A DNA stretch of 64,000 nucleotides from an uncultured Collinsella sp. (GCA_959018755.1 CAUEMA010000004.1:78815-142814), one strand, 5' to 3'; shown: positions 34,453 to 43,514, counted from the first letter of the stretch. Notes: a model not told the origin generated them from the letters alone. Translations and numbers: made by a program.

Positions 34453-35755
34453 AGATGGTGAACTCGGCGAAGTTGCGGTCGCCGCCTGCGGTGTCGGTGT
34501 CGCCTGTTGCGGCTGCCGGCGCCAGCGCGTCGGCGCCGACGCTTTGCAGCAGCTCGGCCACGTTGGCGTCGGGGTTTTGGCATAGGATGTCGAGCAGCTC
34601 GATAAAGTCGCGAATGACCTCACGCGGCGTCAGATGCGTGTCAGCTCCCACGCGGCCGAACTCGATCTTGAGGAAGTCCACCAAGTCGTTCTCGGTAAGC
34701 GTGGGCGTCCAGCCAAAGTAGCCGGCATGGATCTGCATGAGTTTTTCGATCAGCACCAGCAACTCCTCGTAGGTGAGTGGCTGCAGGCGGATGATGGGCG
34801 CGAGCATGTCCTTAAGATCCTCGCGTGCATAGCGGCCTTGAGCGAGTCGGCTGCGCAGGGCCTCGTAGGAGAACACGCCACGGCGGCGGTCTTCGATGGA
34901 GGTTGGCGTGCCGCCCATGATCATGCCCAGGTACTGCGCCTTGCCCTGGAGCGTGTCGTTGTACATGGTCAGGATCTTCTCGTAGTTGTATTGGCGTGTG
35001 ATGGCGTTGGGAATCTTATACAGATTCACGAGCTCGTCGATGAGCACCAGCATGCCCTTGTAGCCGCTGCAGACCAAAAAGCGCGCAATGAGCTTAACGT
35101 AGTCGTACCAGTCGTCATCGCTGATGATGGTCGAGGAGCCCAGCTCGGCGCGAGCCTCGCTCTTGGTGCGGTATTCGCCGCGGATCCATTTGGTCACGCG
35201 GCTCATAGCTTCTTCGTCGTCCTCGGATACGGCCGCGCGGTAGCGGCGGAGCATGCGGGTGAAGTCGAAGCCGTGGACCATTTCCTCGAGCGGGGCCAGT
35301 TGGGCATTGACGGCCGACTCGTCGACGTCGGCACACGAGGCGACCCAGCGATCCAGAATAAGGTTGAGCGCACCGCCCTCAGGGCGCGTCTTGGTCGATA
35401 TGTTGCGGATGAGCTCACGGTAGGTGGCAAGGCCCTGTCCCTGGCCGCCCTGCAGACGGCGCTCAGGGGATAGGTCGGCATCGGCCACGACGAATCCCTC
35501 GCCCATGGCGTGCGTGCGGATCGTCTGGAGCAAAAAGCTCTTGCCGGCGCCGTAGCGACCGACTAGGAAACGGAAGCTTGCGCCGCCATCGGCGATGAGG
35601 CTCAGGTCGGTGAGCAGAGCGCGAATCTCGACCTCTCGCCCCACGGTGATATAGGGAAGGCCGATGCGCGGGACAACGCCGCCCTTGAGCGAGTTGAGAA
35701 TGACGGCGGCGACGCGCTTGGGCACGCGGGGTGCTGCGGATGCGGTATCACTCAT
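34451..35755 (-). CDS. BrxD-like P-loop ATPase (BREX ATP-binding family)
   Basis: A 434-residue ATP-binding protein. The Walker A motif is FLVGRYGAGKSFLLQTI near residue 65, and Walker B is GMLVLIDELVNLYKI near residue 225. LGMIMGGTPTSIEDRRRGVFSYEALRSRLA and the opening VILNSLKGGVVPRIGLPYITVGRE are typical of the BREX ATP-binding family (DUF2791, BrxD). In type 2 BREX, BrxD sits beside the BrxHI helicase; here it also has an Lhr-like helicase downstream. Its start overlaps the end of the TerB gene by 8 bp, so the two are translationally coupled. No PglX methylase or PglZ is nearby. Confidence 0.85.
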   Translation of the reverse strand: MSDTASAAPRVPKRVAAVILNSLKGGVVPRIGLPYITVGREVEIRALLTDLSLIADGGASFRFLVGRYGAGKSFLLQTIRTHAMGEGFVVADADLSPERRLQGGQGQGLATYRELIRNISTKTRPEGGALNLILDRWVASCADVDESAVNAQLAPLEEMVHGFDFTRMLRRYRAAVSEDDEEAMSRVTKWIRGEYRTKSEARAELGSSTIISDDDWYDYVKLIARFLVCSGYKGMLVLIDELVNLYKIPNAITRQYNYEKILTMYNDTLQGKAQYLGMIMGGTPTSIEDRRRGVFSYEALRSRLAQGRYAREDLKDMLAPIIRLQPLTYEELLVLIEKLMQIHAGYFGWTPTLTENDLVDFLKIEFGRVGADTHLTPREVIRDFIELLDILCQNPDANVAELLQSVGADALAPAAATGDTDTAGGDRNFAEFTI

Positions 35756-37493
35756 TGTCTAAGTATCCTCTCACGTCTGCTTCGTAGTCCTCGATAATGC
35801 GCGGTCCTGCCGCGCCAAATTCAATTACGGTGTCACCCACCAGGTCAAAGAGCGCTTCGTTGATGCTGTCGACGAGCATGTCTTCACTCTTGCCCGACTT
35901 TGCCACCGCCGATGCCGTCTGCGCTGCGTTTTGCTCGAGTAGTGCTCGAAGATAGGCGTTTGCTGCAGGATTGAGTGCGGACGCAGTGTCGGCGGGCGTG
36001 GGCGCTGGTGCGAGGAGCGGGGCTACGACGCCAAACTGCTCGGTGGAGATGGTCGGCTCGCTAGCCTCGTCCTGCTGCATGGTCGTCGCGACTGGCTCGG
36101 CGATCGTGTCGGCCACGGGCTCGGCTTCCCGTCGTTCGGCAACTGCCGCCTCGACATCCGCAAGCGCGTCGTCCTCGCGCTCCTCGTCGATCAAAAGCGC
36201 CTCGCGCGTTTGTGCGGCGGCGCTCCGAATGTGCCCCAGCTGGCTCAGGTCGATATCGATCTTGACGGGCTGATGCGCGGCATCCCATGAAAGCCATGCC
36301 GTGATCTCGTCGTCGATAATCTTAGCCAGATATTTGGGAACCTTCTCTTCCTTAAGGGGATGGCCGGGATCCAGTGCCAAGCGCAGGCGCTGATCACAAG
36401 CGCGCATCATCTCGCCGAGCTTGCTGCTCTTTTGCCTGCTGCCGTGAATCCGCATGCATTCCCAAAAGCCATTCTGGCAGCGGTAGATGTGAATGGGGTC
36501 TAGGCGATATTCGCAGTCCTCGTGGCGCTCGGGCGCAAAGAACACGGCCGAGGCAAACATGGTGTAGGGCATGGCCGTCTCCTCCCCAAACAAGCTCGCT
36601 ACGATGCCGGTCTTTCGGTGCGTGTCATAGTAGCGCGCCATACGGACATACACGGCGCATGCCACGTGGCGCAGGTCGCGATGGTGGGAACGGTCGAGCC
36701 GTGAGTTATTCAGGTTGTACGTCGAGAGTGCGTCGATGGCAGCCATGAGCCGCTCCTCATGCGCCTCATTGGGCGGAAGGGGAAGCGTGGGCTCGGAGGT
36801 CTTACGACGCGCAGGCGGCAGGTCCGACGGCGCCGGTGCGGGTACAAGGTCTTGCGCTGCGCGGCGCAGCTCGATGAGGGCGTTGTCGAATGCGACGGTT
36901 TTAGAGTCGCGAAGCAGCTTGGGGTCGAGCTCATGGAACACGGCGTAGTCCTGCAGCCACACGCGTGCGAACCGGTCGATGCCGGGTTCAGAGGCGCGAT
37001 AGGCATCCCAAAAGGCCTTGATCTTGCTAAAGCCATCGAGCGGGTCATCAACGCCAATGCCGCAGATCAATTCGTAAAGATAAAGAAAAGCAAACGAGGT
37101 CGATGTCTCCTCGATATTGCCGCGGCGCACTTGGGCACGCCAGGTAAAGTAGCCGCGCAACTGTCGATCGCTCATGGCATTGTAGGTGGGAAAGTACGAC
37201 TTAAAGGTGCCGTTGTAGGGGCAATCGTCCTCGAAGTCGGCCATCAGCAGGCCTTGGCGGTAAAAGAGCTCCGCCTCCGATAGCCAACGTCCCGCGCCGC
37301 CTTTGGGATCCCATTGCCAGCGTGATATCTCGCGCATCTTGCGGTACTGGTCGGGGAGGAAGTTCTGCATCTGACGACCGGTCTTGAGAATCGGCTCGTC
37401 AGCATAGATTTCGTTTGAGAAGCGGGCGGACTGATGGGTCCGGGCCTCGGCCATAATGCGCTCGATGAGCATCTTGACGTCCTGGTCGGCCAC
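35748..37493 (-). CDS. TerB_N / TerB_C domain protein
   Basis: A 581-residue protein beginning with a TerB-N-like domain at about residues 25-230: FYRQGLLMADFEDDCPYNGTFKSYFPTYNAMSDRQLRGYFTWRAQVRRG and FAFLYLYELICGIG are its hallmark phrases. A Pro-rich linker near residue 235 leads to a helical middle region, a long acidic low-complexity stretch (residues 440-500), and a TerB-C-like end with INEALFDLVGDTVIEF. Ter-associated domain proteins are predicted to act with ATPases and helicases in membrane- or DNA-linked stress responses. The start is GTG 37493 behind AGAGGAG. It is first in the three-gene operon; an extended -10 box lies upstream. Confidence 0.82.
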   Translation of the reverse strand: MADQDVKMLIERIMAEARTHQSARFSNEIYADEPILKTGRQMQNFLPDQYRKMREISRWQWDPKGGAGRWLSEAELFYRQGLLMADFEDDCPYNGTFKSYFPTYNAMSDRQLRGYFTWRAQVRRGNIEETSTSFAFLYLYELICGIGVDDPLDGFSKIKAFWDAYRASEPGIDRFARVWLQDYAVFHELDPKLLRDSKTVAFDNALIELRRAAQDLVPAPAPSDLPPARRKTSEPTLPLPPNEAHEERLMAAIDALSTYNLNNSRLDRSHHRDLRHVACAVYVRMARYYDTHRKTGIVASLFGEETAMPYTMFASAVFFAPERHEDCEYRLDPIHIYRCQNGFWECMRIHGSRQKSSKLGEMMRACDQRLRLALDPGHPLKEEKVPKYLAKIIDDEITAWLSWDAAHQPVKIDIDLSQLGHIRSAAAQTREALLIDEEREDDALADVEAAVAERREAEPVADTIAEPVATTMQQDEASEPTISTEQFGVVAPLLAPAPTPADTASALNPAANAYLRALLEQNAAQTASAVAKSGKSEDMLVDSINEALFDLVGDTVIEFGAAGPRIIEDYEADVRGYLDNE

Positions 37494-37531
37494 CGCCCTC
37501 TCCTCTCCCTATATGGTGTCGGTGACCTCAT

Positions 37532-37537
37532 ATCATA
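37532..37537 (-). promoter_or_regulatory. Extended -10 promoter of the TerB/BrxD/helicase operon
   Basis: Read on the minus strand, TGTTATGAT (extended -10, TATGAT) lies about 40 bp before the GTG start of the TerB gene; a poor -35 (TCGAAC) is 18 bp upstream of it. It is the only good promoter-like sequence in this 89-bp gap. Confidence 0.45.
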
Positions 37538-37582
37538 ACACAGCATCAAACAGGTGTTCGAGATACCGCTATGTAGATAGAT

Positions 37583-38299
37583 TTAGAACAAGAGGGCGTA
37601 GATGACCGCCACGACGACGGAGGGGAGCATATTGGCCGTGCGGAAGGTCTGAGGTCGAATAAGGTTAACGCCAACACAGAAGATGAGCATGGAGCCCACA
37701 AGCGAAAGGCTGTCGAGGGCTGCGGTGGTCATGATGGGGGAGAGTGCGCCGGCAAAAAGCGTGATCGTGCCCTGGAATACGGCAACGGGCAGGGCCGAGA
37801 AGATGCAGCCGCGGCCAAGCGAGGCCGTCATGGTGCAGACGATGATGCAGTCCAGCGCGCCCTTCAGGGCAAGCGTGGACCAGTCGCCGAGCAGGCCGTC
37901 CTGAATCGATCCTACGATGGCCATGGCGCCGATACACACGGTGAGCGATGCCGAGACAAAGGCGTTGGTGAACTCGTTGTCACCCTCGCTGCCGGTTTTG
38001 CGCTTGAGCCATTCGCCGAGGTTCTCGATGGCGGCCTCCAGGTTGATGGCCTCGCCGATGAGCGAACCGAGGGCAAATGAGACGATAAGCATGGTGGTGC
38101 CGGTGGTCGCCAACGTCTCTCCATCGATAACGAGCATCTTTTGCATGGTGCCGCCCAGGCCGATAAACAGAACGCACAACCCCGACGCCTTCATGAGCGT
38201 GTCTTGGATGCGGGGCGTAATGAAGCGCCCACCCATGAGGCCCAGCAGACCGCCCGCGATCAAAAGCGCGACGTTGATGATCGTTCCTAAACCCGGCAT
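37583..38299 (-). CDS. DUF554-family membrane protein
   Basis: A 238-residue membrane protein of the YdfK/DUF554 family, with seven or so hydrophobic spans. Typical phrases are GTIINVALLIAGGLLGLMGGRF, SFALGSLIGEAINLEAAIENLGEWLKRK and IVGSIQDGLLGDWSTLALKGALDCI. The function is unknown; it is thought to be a transporter or membrane organiser. The start ATG 38299 follows AGGAGG. It is a single gene on the minus strand upstream of the TerB operon and is unlikely to belong to it, given the promoter in between. Confidence 0.87.
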   Translation of the reverse strand: MPGLGTIINVALLIAGGLLGLMGGRFITPRIQDTLMKASGLCVLFIGLGGTMQKMLVIDGETLATTGTTMLIVSFALGSLIGEAINLEAAIENLGEWLKRKTGSEGDNEFTNAFVSASLTVCIGAMAIVGSIQDGLLGDWSTLALKGALDCIIVCTMTASLGRGCIFSALPVAVFQGTITLFAGALSPIMTTAALDSLSLVGSMLIFCVGVNLIRPQTFRTANMLPSVVVAVIYALLF

Positions 38300-38388
38300 G
38301 AACCCTCCTGTAATTGATGCCAACGCGGCAATCGTAGCAGAACGGGGAGGGGAGTGCTCAGTATCCGAGCCAAGCGGCGGTTAGCGGT

Positions 38389-39792
38389 CTAGGACAGGAC
38401 GGGGCTAAAGTCGAAGCGCAGCGTCATAATGTGCTGCGGGGATGCGATGGCTGCGGCAATGATGTCGGCATCTCGTGCACGATCGAACCCTTCAAGTTCC
38501 ATTTGATAGGGGAAGTCTTCTTGGATACCGATGCGACGCGGAACCAAAAGCTTGGTTCCGTCGAATTCTTCGGTTCGCGTTCCGTCTGCTGCAACGGAAT
38601 AAAGGTGTAGCTTGGCGGTCGTTGTGGCATCAAGTGCCGAGATAGCTTGGATATCGTTCGATGCGCTCCTCGCTCCCACTGCTGTAAGTGCCGTAGGCGC
38701 GACGACTTCACCCGAAGGCAAAAAGACGAGCTCGATGGTATTGGGGAATGCGATGAGGATATTTTTGCGGCGGGGCGCATTGGCAGCGACTGGCTCAATG
38801 CTTGCGGCATCGACGGTTTCCGTGTGGTCGAGCGCGACCATCATGCAACAGTTGCCTTCGTCGACATCTGGGGGAGCGGCAAAGTCCAGGCCGTCTTTCG
38901 GTTGGGGATTGCCTAGTTCGGTGGCGGTGCCGCCTGGCTTCTCGAGAGGAGCCGTAGCGTTGTCTTCTGATGGCGCGTCGTCTGCATCGTCAACATGCGC
39001 CGGTGCGTCTGCGATCTCGTCTTTGGGGGATTTGTCATTATCGCTCGATATGGGAGCAGCAATCCCGACGGACCCCACTCCGTGCCATGTCATTTGGAGC
39101 AGCGCCGGATCGGCGAGAATGCGCTGCACGCCCGGCTCCTGGGTATCGATATTGATGGGGGCGGGTTCTGATCCGCGCGCGAGGTTAAGCGAACCCTTCT
39201 GTCCATTGCTTTGAGCCTCTTGGTCGTCCGCGTCGCCAGCGTAGAACAGCAAAGGCACATCTCCCGTTGCGATGGCTTCGGTGTCCGCCTTGGTCAGTCG
39301 CAGCGACGCCGTAAAGGAGATGATGGGCTGCGTGCCATCGACATTCGAGGGAACGCAGCCCAGGCATACACCTCCTCCTTCTTCTTCATAGGCCGCGCTG
39401 TCGAAGGCGACCTTCGCCCCGTTCGCCGAGTCATCGACCGAGTCAATATCGATGCGCAGCTCGAGGTCGCATGGGTCGCCATCGGCGTCGACTGCAGCCG
39501 ATTTCCATGTGCAGATGGCATAACCTGTCTGGGGGCCGTTCTCCTTGTTCGGTCGCTTGATATCCACGACTATCGCGTCGACCGTATTGCGGCGAAGGCA
39601 TCCCGAGGTTCGGATCGTGGCGTGCGCGAGCGAAAAACGTTGGCAGGCGACGATACCCGACGAATCCGTCACGGGGTTCAGAGCTTGCGGTAAGGAGTTT
39701 GCCGTGGCGGGCGTCGCCCAAGCGGCGTGAGGCATACCGCTCGCCAGTGCGCTGCAGAGCGCGGCAACGGGCAAAAGGTTTTTGGGTGCCAT
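38389..39792 (-). CDS. Large exported protein of a surface-protein operon
   Basis: A 467-residue protein with a signal peptide (residues 1 to about 27, LLPVAALCSALASGMPHAAWA, cleavage after AWA). The mature part is acidic and beta-rich, with eight scattered cysteines (a pair at GNCCMMV, others in GVCLGCVP). It has no C-terminal anchor or sortase motif. I recognise no family; a low-complexity Asp/Ala region lies at 250-300. It lies 39 bp after the small LAQTS-anchored protein gene and probably belongs to the same operon, which would make it a secreted or wall-associated component. Confidence 0.65.
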   Translation of the reverse strand: MAPKNLLPVAALCSALASGMPHAAWATPATANSLPQALNPVTDSSGIVACQRFSLAHATIRTSGCLRRNTVDAIVVDIKRPNKENGPQTGYAICTWKSAAVDADGDPCDLELRIDIDSVDDSANGAKVAFDSAAYEEEGGGVCLGCVPSNVDGTQPIISFTASLRLTKADTEAIATGDVPLLFYAGDADDQEAQSNGQKGSLNLARGSEPAPINIDTQEPGVQRILADPALLQMTWHGVGSVGIAAPISSDNDKSPKDEIADAPAHVDDADDAPSEDNATAPLEKPGGTATELGNPQPKDGLDFAAPPDVDEGNCCMMVALDHTETVDAASIEPVAANAPRRKNILIAFPNTIELVFLPSGEVVAPTALTAVGARSASNDIQAISALDATTTAKLHLYSVAADGTRTEEFDGTKLLVPRRIGIQEDFPYQMELEGFDRARDADIIAAAIASPQHIMTLRFDFSPVLS

Positions 39793-39831
39793 GGTTCTCC
39801 TATCTATTCCGCGTACTCCGGTTATGCTTGG

Positions 39832-40092
39832 CTATTGGTTGCGTTTGATGTGCAGGCCAAGGCACGCCAGTCCTGCTCCCACCGTGGCGGCGCCCACCGC
39901 GATGAGTTGCCGGGTGTCGCTCGTCTGAGCGAGCGGCTCGTGACGGCTGCCGCGATTAAGGCCCGAAAGGTCGACGGTCACTTCTGTGGCCGCCTGCGCT
40001 TGCTCTTGTTGAGCAAAGGCCATGGCAGGTGCGGACGCTAAGATGCCGACGATGGCGGCCAGTGCAAGCGCCTTAGGACGTGGCGTGCGCAC
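39832..40092 (-). CDS. Small sortase-anchored surface protein (LAQTS motif)
   Basis: An 86-residue protein. It has an N-terminal signal peptide (RPKALALAAIVGILASAPAMAFA), a short mature part of about 25 residues, then LAQTSD, a hydrophobic span (QLIAVGAATVGAGLACLGL) and a positive tail (HIKRNQ), the layout of a cell-wall sorting signal. LAQTS deviates from LPxTG at two positions. The start is GTG 40092, overlapping the preceding gene by 20 bp, so translation is coupled; the longer frame to 40158 has no signal peptide at its start. Small wall-anchored proteins of this size accompany WxL surface clusters in Gram-positive bacteria. Confidence 0.62.
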   Translation of the reverse strand: MRTPRPKALALAAIVGILASAPAMAFAQQEQAQAATEVTVDLSGLNRGSRHEPLAQTSDTRQLIAVGAATVGAGLACLGLHIKRNQ

Positions 40093-40675
40093 CGGGCTCG
40101 ACCGTCCAGGTGATGCTTGCCACTTGATCTCCCGTGCCGGTGGCGTGGTGGATGTCACGCGTGACGCGGGCGACGTGGCCGCTCACATTGAGCTTGATTT
40201 TGTCCGTTCCATCGGCAATGCCCTGGTACTTCATGTCGAAGCTTACGTCCTTGGAAAGATCGAGGCCTGTAGTCTGAGTCGCCGAGCTGGCATCCTTTTC
40301 TGCCTTATCGGGGCCAACCTTAAAATCGATGGAGTTCTGGGCCGAGCCCGTCTTTGCGTCTGCAACGATTGTCCGGTCGTTCTTGGCCGTGACCTTCATG
40401 TTGGTGACGTGGATGCCATATGCCGAGAGGTTGTCGATGGTAATCGTCTTGTCGGAGGGTCCTACAAGCTTTCCGTCGGCTTGGGCGGCAAAGGGGATGA
40501 CCGTTGGCGCCTTAAACGAAACATTGCTAATGTCGGCCTTCACCGTCACATCGGTGGTTCCAACACGCACCTCTGCCATGGCCGCCGTTGGCGCGGCGCC
40601 CATCGCAAGTGCGAGCGCAAGTCCTGCGCCCACGGCGAGTGCCCTGGCTCCGCTCAGGTTCATGGGTGTGTTCAT
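40073..40675 (-). CDS. Secreted beta-sandwich protein with WxL-like C-terminus
   Basis: A 200-residue exported protein. Residues 1-34 are a signal peptide (ALAVGAGLALALAMGAAPTAAMAE). The mature part is beta-rich (VRVGTTDVTVKADISNVSFKAP, YGIHVTNMKVTAKND) and ends in SITWTVEPG, which resembles the distal motif (TWTLxDAP) of WxL wall-binding domains. I cannot prove it is a WxL protein. The neighbours, a small sortase-anchored protein and a single-span membrane protein, fit a surface complex. It is preceded by an 87-bp gap. Confidence 0.6.
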   Translation of the reverse strand: MNTPMNLSGARALAVGAGLALALAMGAAPTAAMAEVRVGTTDVTVKADISNVSFKAPTVIPFAAQADGKLVGPSDKTITIDNLSAYGIHVTNMKVTAKNDRTIVADAKTGSAQNSIDFKVGPDKAEKDASSATQTTGLDLSKDVSFDMKYQGIADGTDKIKLNVSGHVARVTRDIHHATGTGDQVASITWTVEPGAHATS

Positions 40676-40762
40676 AATCGATCCTTTCTGCTCGTCACGG
40701 ACTGTTTCCGTGATGGTTGGACGAATGGGGACAGGGTGCTGCCCCTGCGTGTGCGTCGGCCA

Positions 40763-41272
40763 CTAGCCTTCTGCCTGGGCCACCCGCACTTTGACGCGCG
40801 TCGGATTGCCGTGGGTGTCGTAGGTCTTGGCATCGAGTGCCTGAATCTCGATATATGCCTCGCCTTCTTGGATATCGCCGGCGGGGCAGGTCTCAACCGT
40901 CTTGTCGGCTTCGACCACACCGGACTCATAGATGGTCTCGTCGTTTTGGATCACGCGGAAGCGCTGGGGAAACTTGTTGTCTTGGACGTTTTGCACGTTG
41001 ACGCGCAACTTGCCGCCTTCCTGCAACTGTGCGACCGGCGCGACCGAGATCGTCATCATGTTGTCGCGGACGATGGCGTCGAGCTCATTCTGGATTTCTT
41101 GGCGCGATTTACCCTCTGCCGTCGTGACCGAGGCGCCCGCTTCGGGCACGGGCTGCGACTGCCAGGCGTATAGCCCTACGGCGATGAGGGCGCAGACGAT
41201 AGCCAGGCAGACAACGACGAGTTTCTTGCGACACCCCAGTCCTGCAAGGCGGGACGGCTTCTTCGCACTCAT
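40763..41272 (-). CDS. Single-span membrane protein with extracellular domain
   Basis: A 169-residue protein: basic N-terminus, one membrane helix (KLVVVCLAIVCALIAVGLYAW, residues 19-38), then an external domain of about 125 residues with beta-like phrases (GKLRVNVQNVQDNKFPQRFRV, IYESGVVEADKTVETCPAGDIQEGEAYIEIQALD). ATG 41272 overlaps the stop of the preceding gene (ATGA). It is second in the surface-protein operon. The family is not recognised; an Ig-like external domain that contacts the secreted partners is my inference. Confidence 0.6.
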   Translation of the reverse strand: MSAKKPSRLAGLGCRKKLVVVCLAIVCALIAVGLYAWQSQPVPEAGASVTTAEGKSRQEIQNELDAIVRDNMMTISVAPVAQLQEGGKLRVNVQNVQDNKFPQRFRVIQNDETIYESGVVEADKTVETCPAGDIQEGEAYIEIQALDAKTYDTHGNPTRVKVRVAQAEG

Positions 41273-41565
41273 GCGGCGTCCTTGGTGGTGTAGACACGTG
41301 CGAACGTGGACGGGTCCGCTCCAAAGAGCATGTGAAGCATCAGGCGGCGCGAGTAGATGAGCTCGTCGAAGTCGTGAGGGAGCTCGATGTTGTGGATACG
41401 CGCGATGTGATGGGCGAGCGCCGAGAACGACTCGGGGTCGCAGATAACATCGGTGGTGACGTGGTATACCGCCGTATCGGGGAACGCCTCTTCGTCGAAA
41501 GGCAGGAGATAGGGATCGTCGTCGACCTCGATGGCGACGCCGTACTGGGGCCAGTAGTATGCCAT
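41269..41565 (-). CDS. Small cytoplasmic protein opening the surface operon
   Basis: A 98-residue soluble protein with no signal peptide (MAYYWPQYGVAIEVDDDP at the start, His/Asp-rich middle AHHIARIHNIELPHDFDELIY). GGGAGG upstream of ATG 41565 decides the start; the frame is open to 41634. It is translationally coupled to the membrane protein that follows. I do not recognise the family. Being first in an operon of exported proteins, it may be regulatory or an assembly factor. Confidence 0.55.
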   Translation of the reverse strand: MAYYWPQYGVAIEVDDDPYLLPFDEEAFPDTAVYHVTTDVICDPESFSALAHHIARIHNIELPHDFDELIYSRRLMLHMLFGADPSTFARVYTTKDAA

Positions 41566-41910
41566 GGGAACCTCCCTGCTTTTGGGCCAAAACTTCCATT
41601 GGTTTTGGCTGTCGATGCCGACCGTATCAGTCACTACTTGACCAATTTCTGACCAAATGCTTGACGGATTGACATCTCCGCAGGTAAAAGGTGGTAAAAA
41701 TTACTTCAACTTTTTTCGAGCGACAATTGCGTGGTCGCTGGCGGTAAAGCGACATGTGTCAAAAGCATCGTCTGCCGAGGAAACCTTGCCGCTCGCCGAA
41801 TTGCACGAACGTAAAAATCGCCAATTATGGAGACGGTCTCGAACACGTCGACGAAACGATGCGGTAACATCTCCCTGCAAACACTGTAGTTAGCTAAAGG
41901 GGGAGTTCGC

Positions 41911-43512
41911 GTGTCGGCAACCATCAAACCCTTCACCGACGAGTTCGAAGAGTATGGCCGCGATGAGTCTCGCACATCGGGCGAGGCCTCGAGCATCTCG
42001 TTTCCGACAACGGAGGACGAGGTGTGCGCCATTTTGAAAAAGCTCCATGCCGAGCGTGTCCCGGTGACGGTTCAGGGCGCCCGGACCGGTCTTGCCGCCG
42101 GCGCCGTGCCTCATGGCGGTCACATTCTCAATACTTCCCGCATGAATCGCTACTTGGGCCTTCGTCGCGATGAACAAGGCCAATTTCTGCTGCGCGTGGA
42201 GCCGGGCATTGTGCTCTCGGAGCTGCGCAAGCAGCTGAGCAAGAAGGTGCTGCCGACCGCTGGTTGGGACCAGGCATCGCTTGAGGCCTACGAGGAGTTC
42301 CAAGAGGCCCCCGAGCAGTTTTTTCCCACCGATCCCACCGAGGCATCTGCCTGTCTGGGCGGCATGGCGGCATGTAACGCCTCCGGCGCCCGTAGCTACG
42401 CTTACGGCCCCATGCGCCCTCACGTCGCGGGCCTTCATGTCGCGCTGACCGATGGCGACCTGCTCGAGCTTCACCGTGGCGAGGTTTTTGCACGGGGTCG
42501 CCGCCTTTCGCTCGTTACGGTGCGGGGCCGCACGCTCGAGCTCGACCTTCCCGACTACACCATGCCCAAGACCAAAAATGCTTCGGGCTATTTCGTTGCT
42601 GACGATATGGATGCCATCGATCTGTTTATCGGTGCGTGTGGCACACTCGGCGTTATCACCGAGCTCGAGATTGCCCTGCAGGCGGCGCCTGCGGTCGTTT
42701 GGGGCGTGAGCTGCTTCTTTGACAGCGAAGACAAGGCCGTGTCCTTCACCGATTCTGTGCGCCCCGTCCTGTCCCACGCGGCTGCCATCGAATATTTTGA
42801 TGCGGGCGCCCTGGATATCCTGCGTCGTCAGCGTGAGCAGTCGACCGCGTTCGCCTCGCTGCCGGCGCTCGACAAAGACGCCAAGGTCTGTGTCTACGTG
42901 GAGCTCGACTGCGATGACGAGGCCCAAGCGACAGAGGAGCTGTATCACTTGGGGTGGGTACTAGAGCTTGCGGGCGGCAGCGACGATGCGACATGGGTCG
43001 CGCGCACCGAGGCCGATCGCGAGTGCCAGCGATTCTTCCGCCATGCGGTGCCCGAGAGCGTCAACATGCTCATCGACGAGCGTCGCCGCACGGATCTCAC
43101 CATCACCAAACTGGGCTCGGACATGTCGGTGCCCAACGCACACTTGGCCGGTGTCATCGCCCTTTATCGCCGCACGTTGGCCGAAAGCGGGCTTGAATCT
43201 GCCGCCTGGGGGCACATCGGTAACAACCATCTGCATGTGAATATTCTGCCGCGCGATGCGCAGGATCACCGCCGCGGCGGAGAACTCTTTGCCCAGTGGG
43301 CTTCCGAGGTCACGGCTATGGGCGGCGCCGTCTCCGCCGAACACGGTGTCGGCAAGATCAAGGCGGGCTTCTTGGAGACGATGTACGGTCACGAGGCCAT
43401 GGTCGAGTCGGCGCGGCTCAAGCTCCAGCTCGATCCTGCCGGGCAGCTGGGTCGCGGTAACCTGTTCTCGGAGAAGCTCTTGGATGAGCTCGTCCAGAAA
43501 GGGGGCGCGTGA
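41911..43512 (+). CDS. FAD-dependent lactate/2-hydroxyacid dehydrogenase (GlcD/LctD-like)
   Basis: A 533-residue flavoprotein of the VAO/GlcD family. The FAD-binding region holds VTVQGARTGLAAGAVPHGG, RVEPGIVLSELRK, and ASACLGGMAACNASGARSYAYG. The C-terminal cap has the active-site histidines in WGHIGNNHLHVNILP and SAEHGVGKIKAG. The start is GTG 41911 behind AAAGGGGGAG. EtfB and ferredoxin-EtfA follow directly, the gene content of the electron-bifurcating lactate dehydrogenase (LctBCD) of Acetobacterium. It would oxidise lactate with NAD using reduced ferredoxin to drive the reaction, but another 2-hydroxyacid cannot be excluded. Confidence 0.87.
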   Translation: MSATIKPFTDEFEEYGRDESRTSGEASSISFPTTEDEVCAILKKLHAERVPVTVQGARTGLAAGAVPHGGHILNTSRMNRYLGLRRDEQGQFLLRVEPGIVLSELRKQLSKKVLPTAGWDQASLEAYEEFQEAPEQFFPTDPTEASACLGGMAACNASGARSYAYGPMRPHVAGLHVALTDGDLLELHRGEVFARGRRLSLVTVRGRTLELDLPDYTMPKTKNASGYFVADDMDAIDLFIGACGTLGVITELEIALQAAPAVVWGVSCFFDSEDKAVSFTDSVRPVLSHAAAIEYFDAGALDILRRQREQSTAFASLPALDKDAKVCVYVELDCDDEAQATEELYHLGWVLELAGGSDDATWVARTEADRECQRFFRHAVPESVNMLIDERRRTDLTITKLGSDMSVPNAHLAGVIALYRRTLAESGLESAAWGHIGNNHLHVNILPRDAQDHRRGGELFAQWASEVTAMGGAVSAEHGVGKIKAGFLETMYGHEAMVESARLKLQLDPAGQLGRGNLFSEKLLDELVQKGGA

Positions 43513-43514
43513 AG

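Noticed and set aside
31890..37493. A complete BREX or Pgl system.
   Set aside because: PglX, PglZ, PglW and PglY are all missing; only BrxD- and BrxH-like proteins are present, with a TerB protein.
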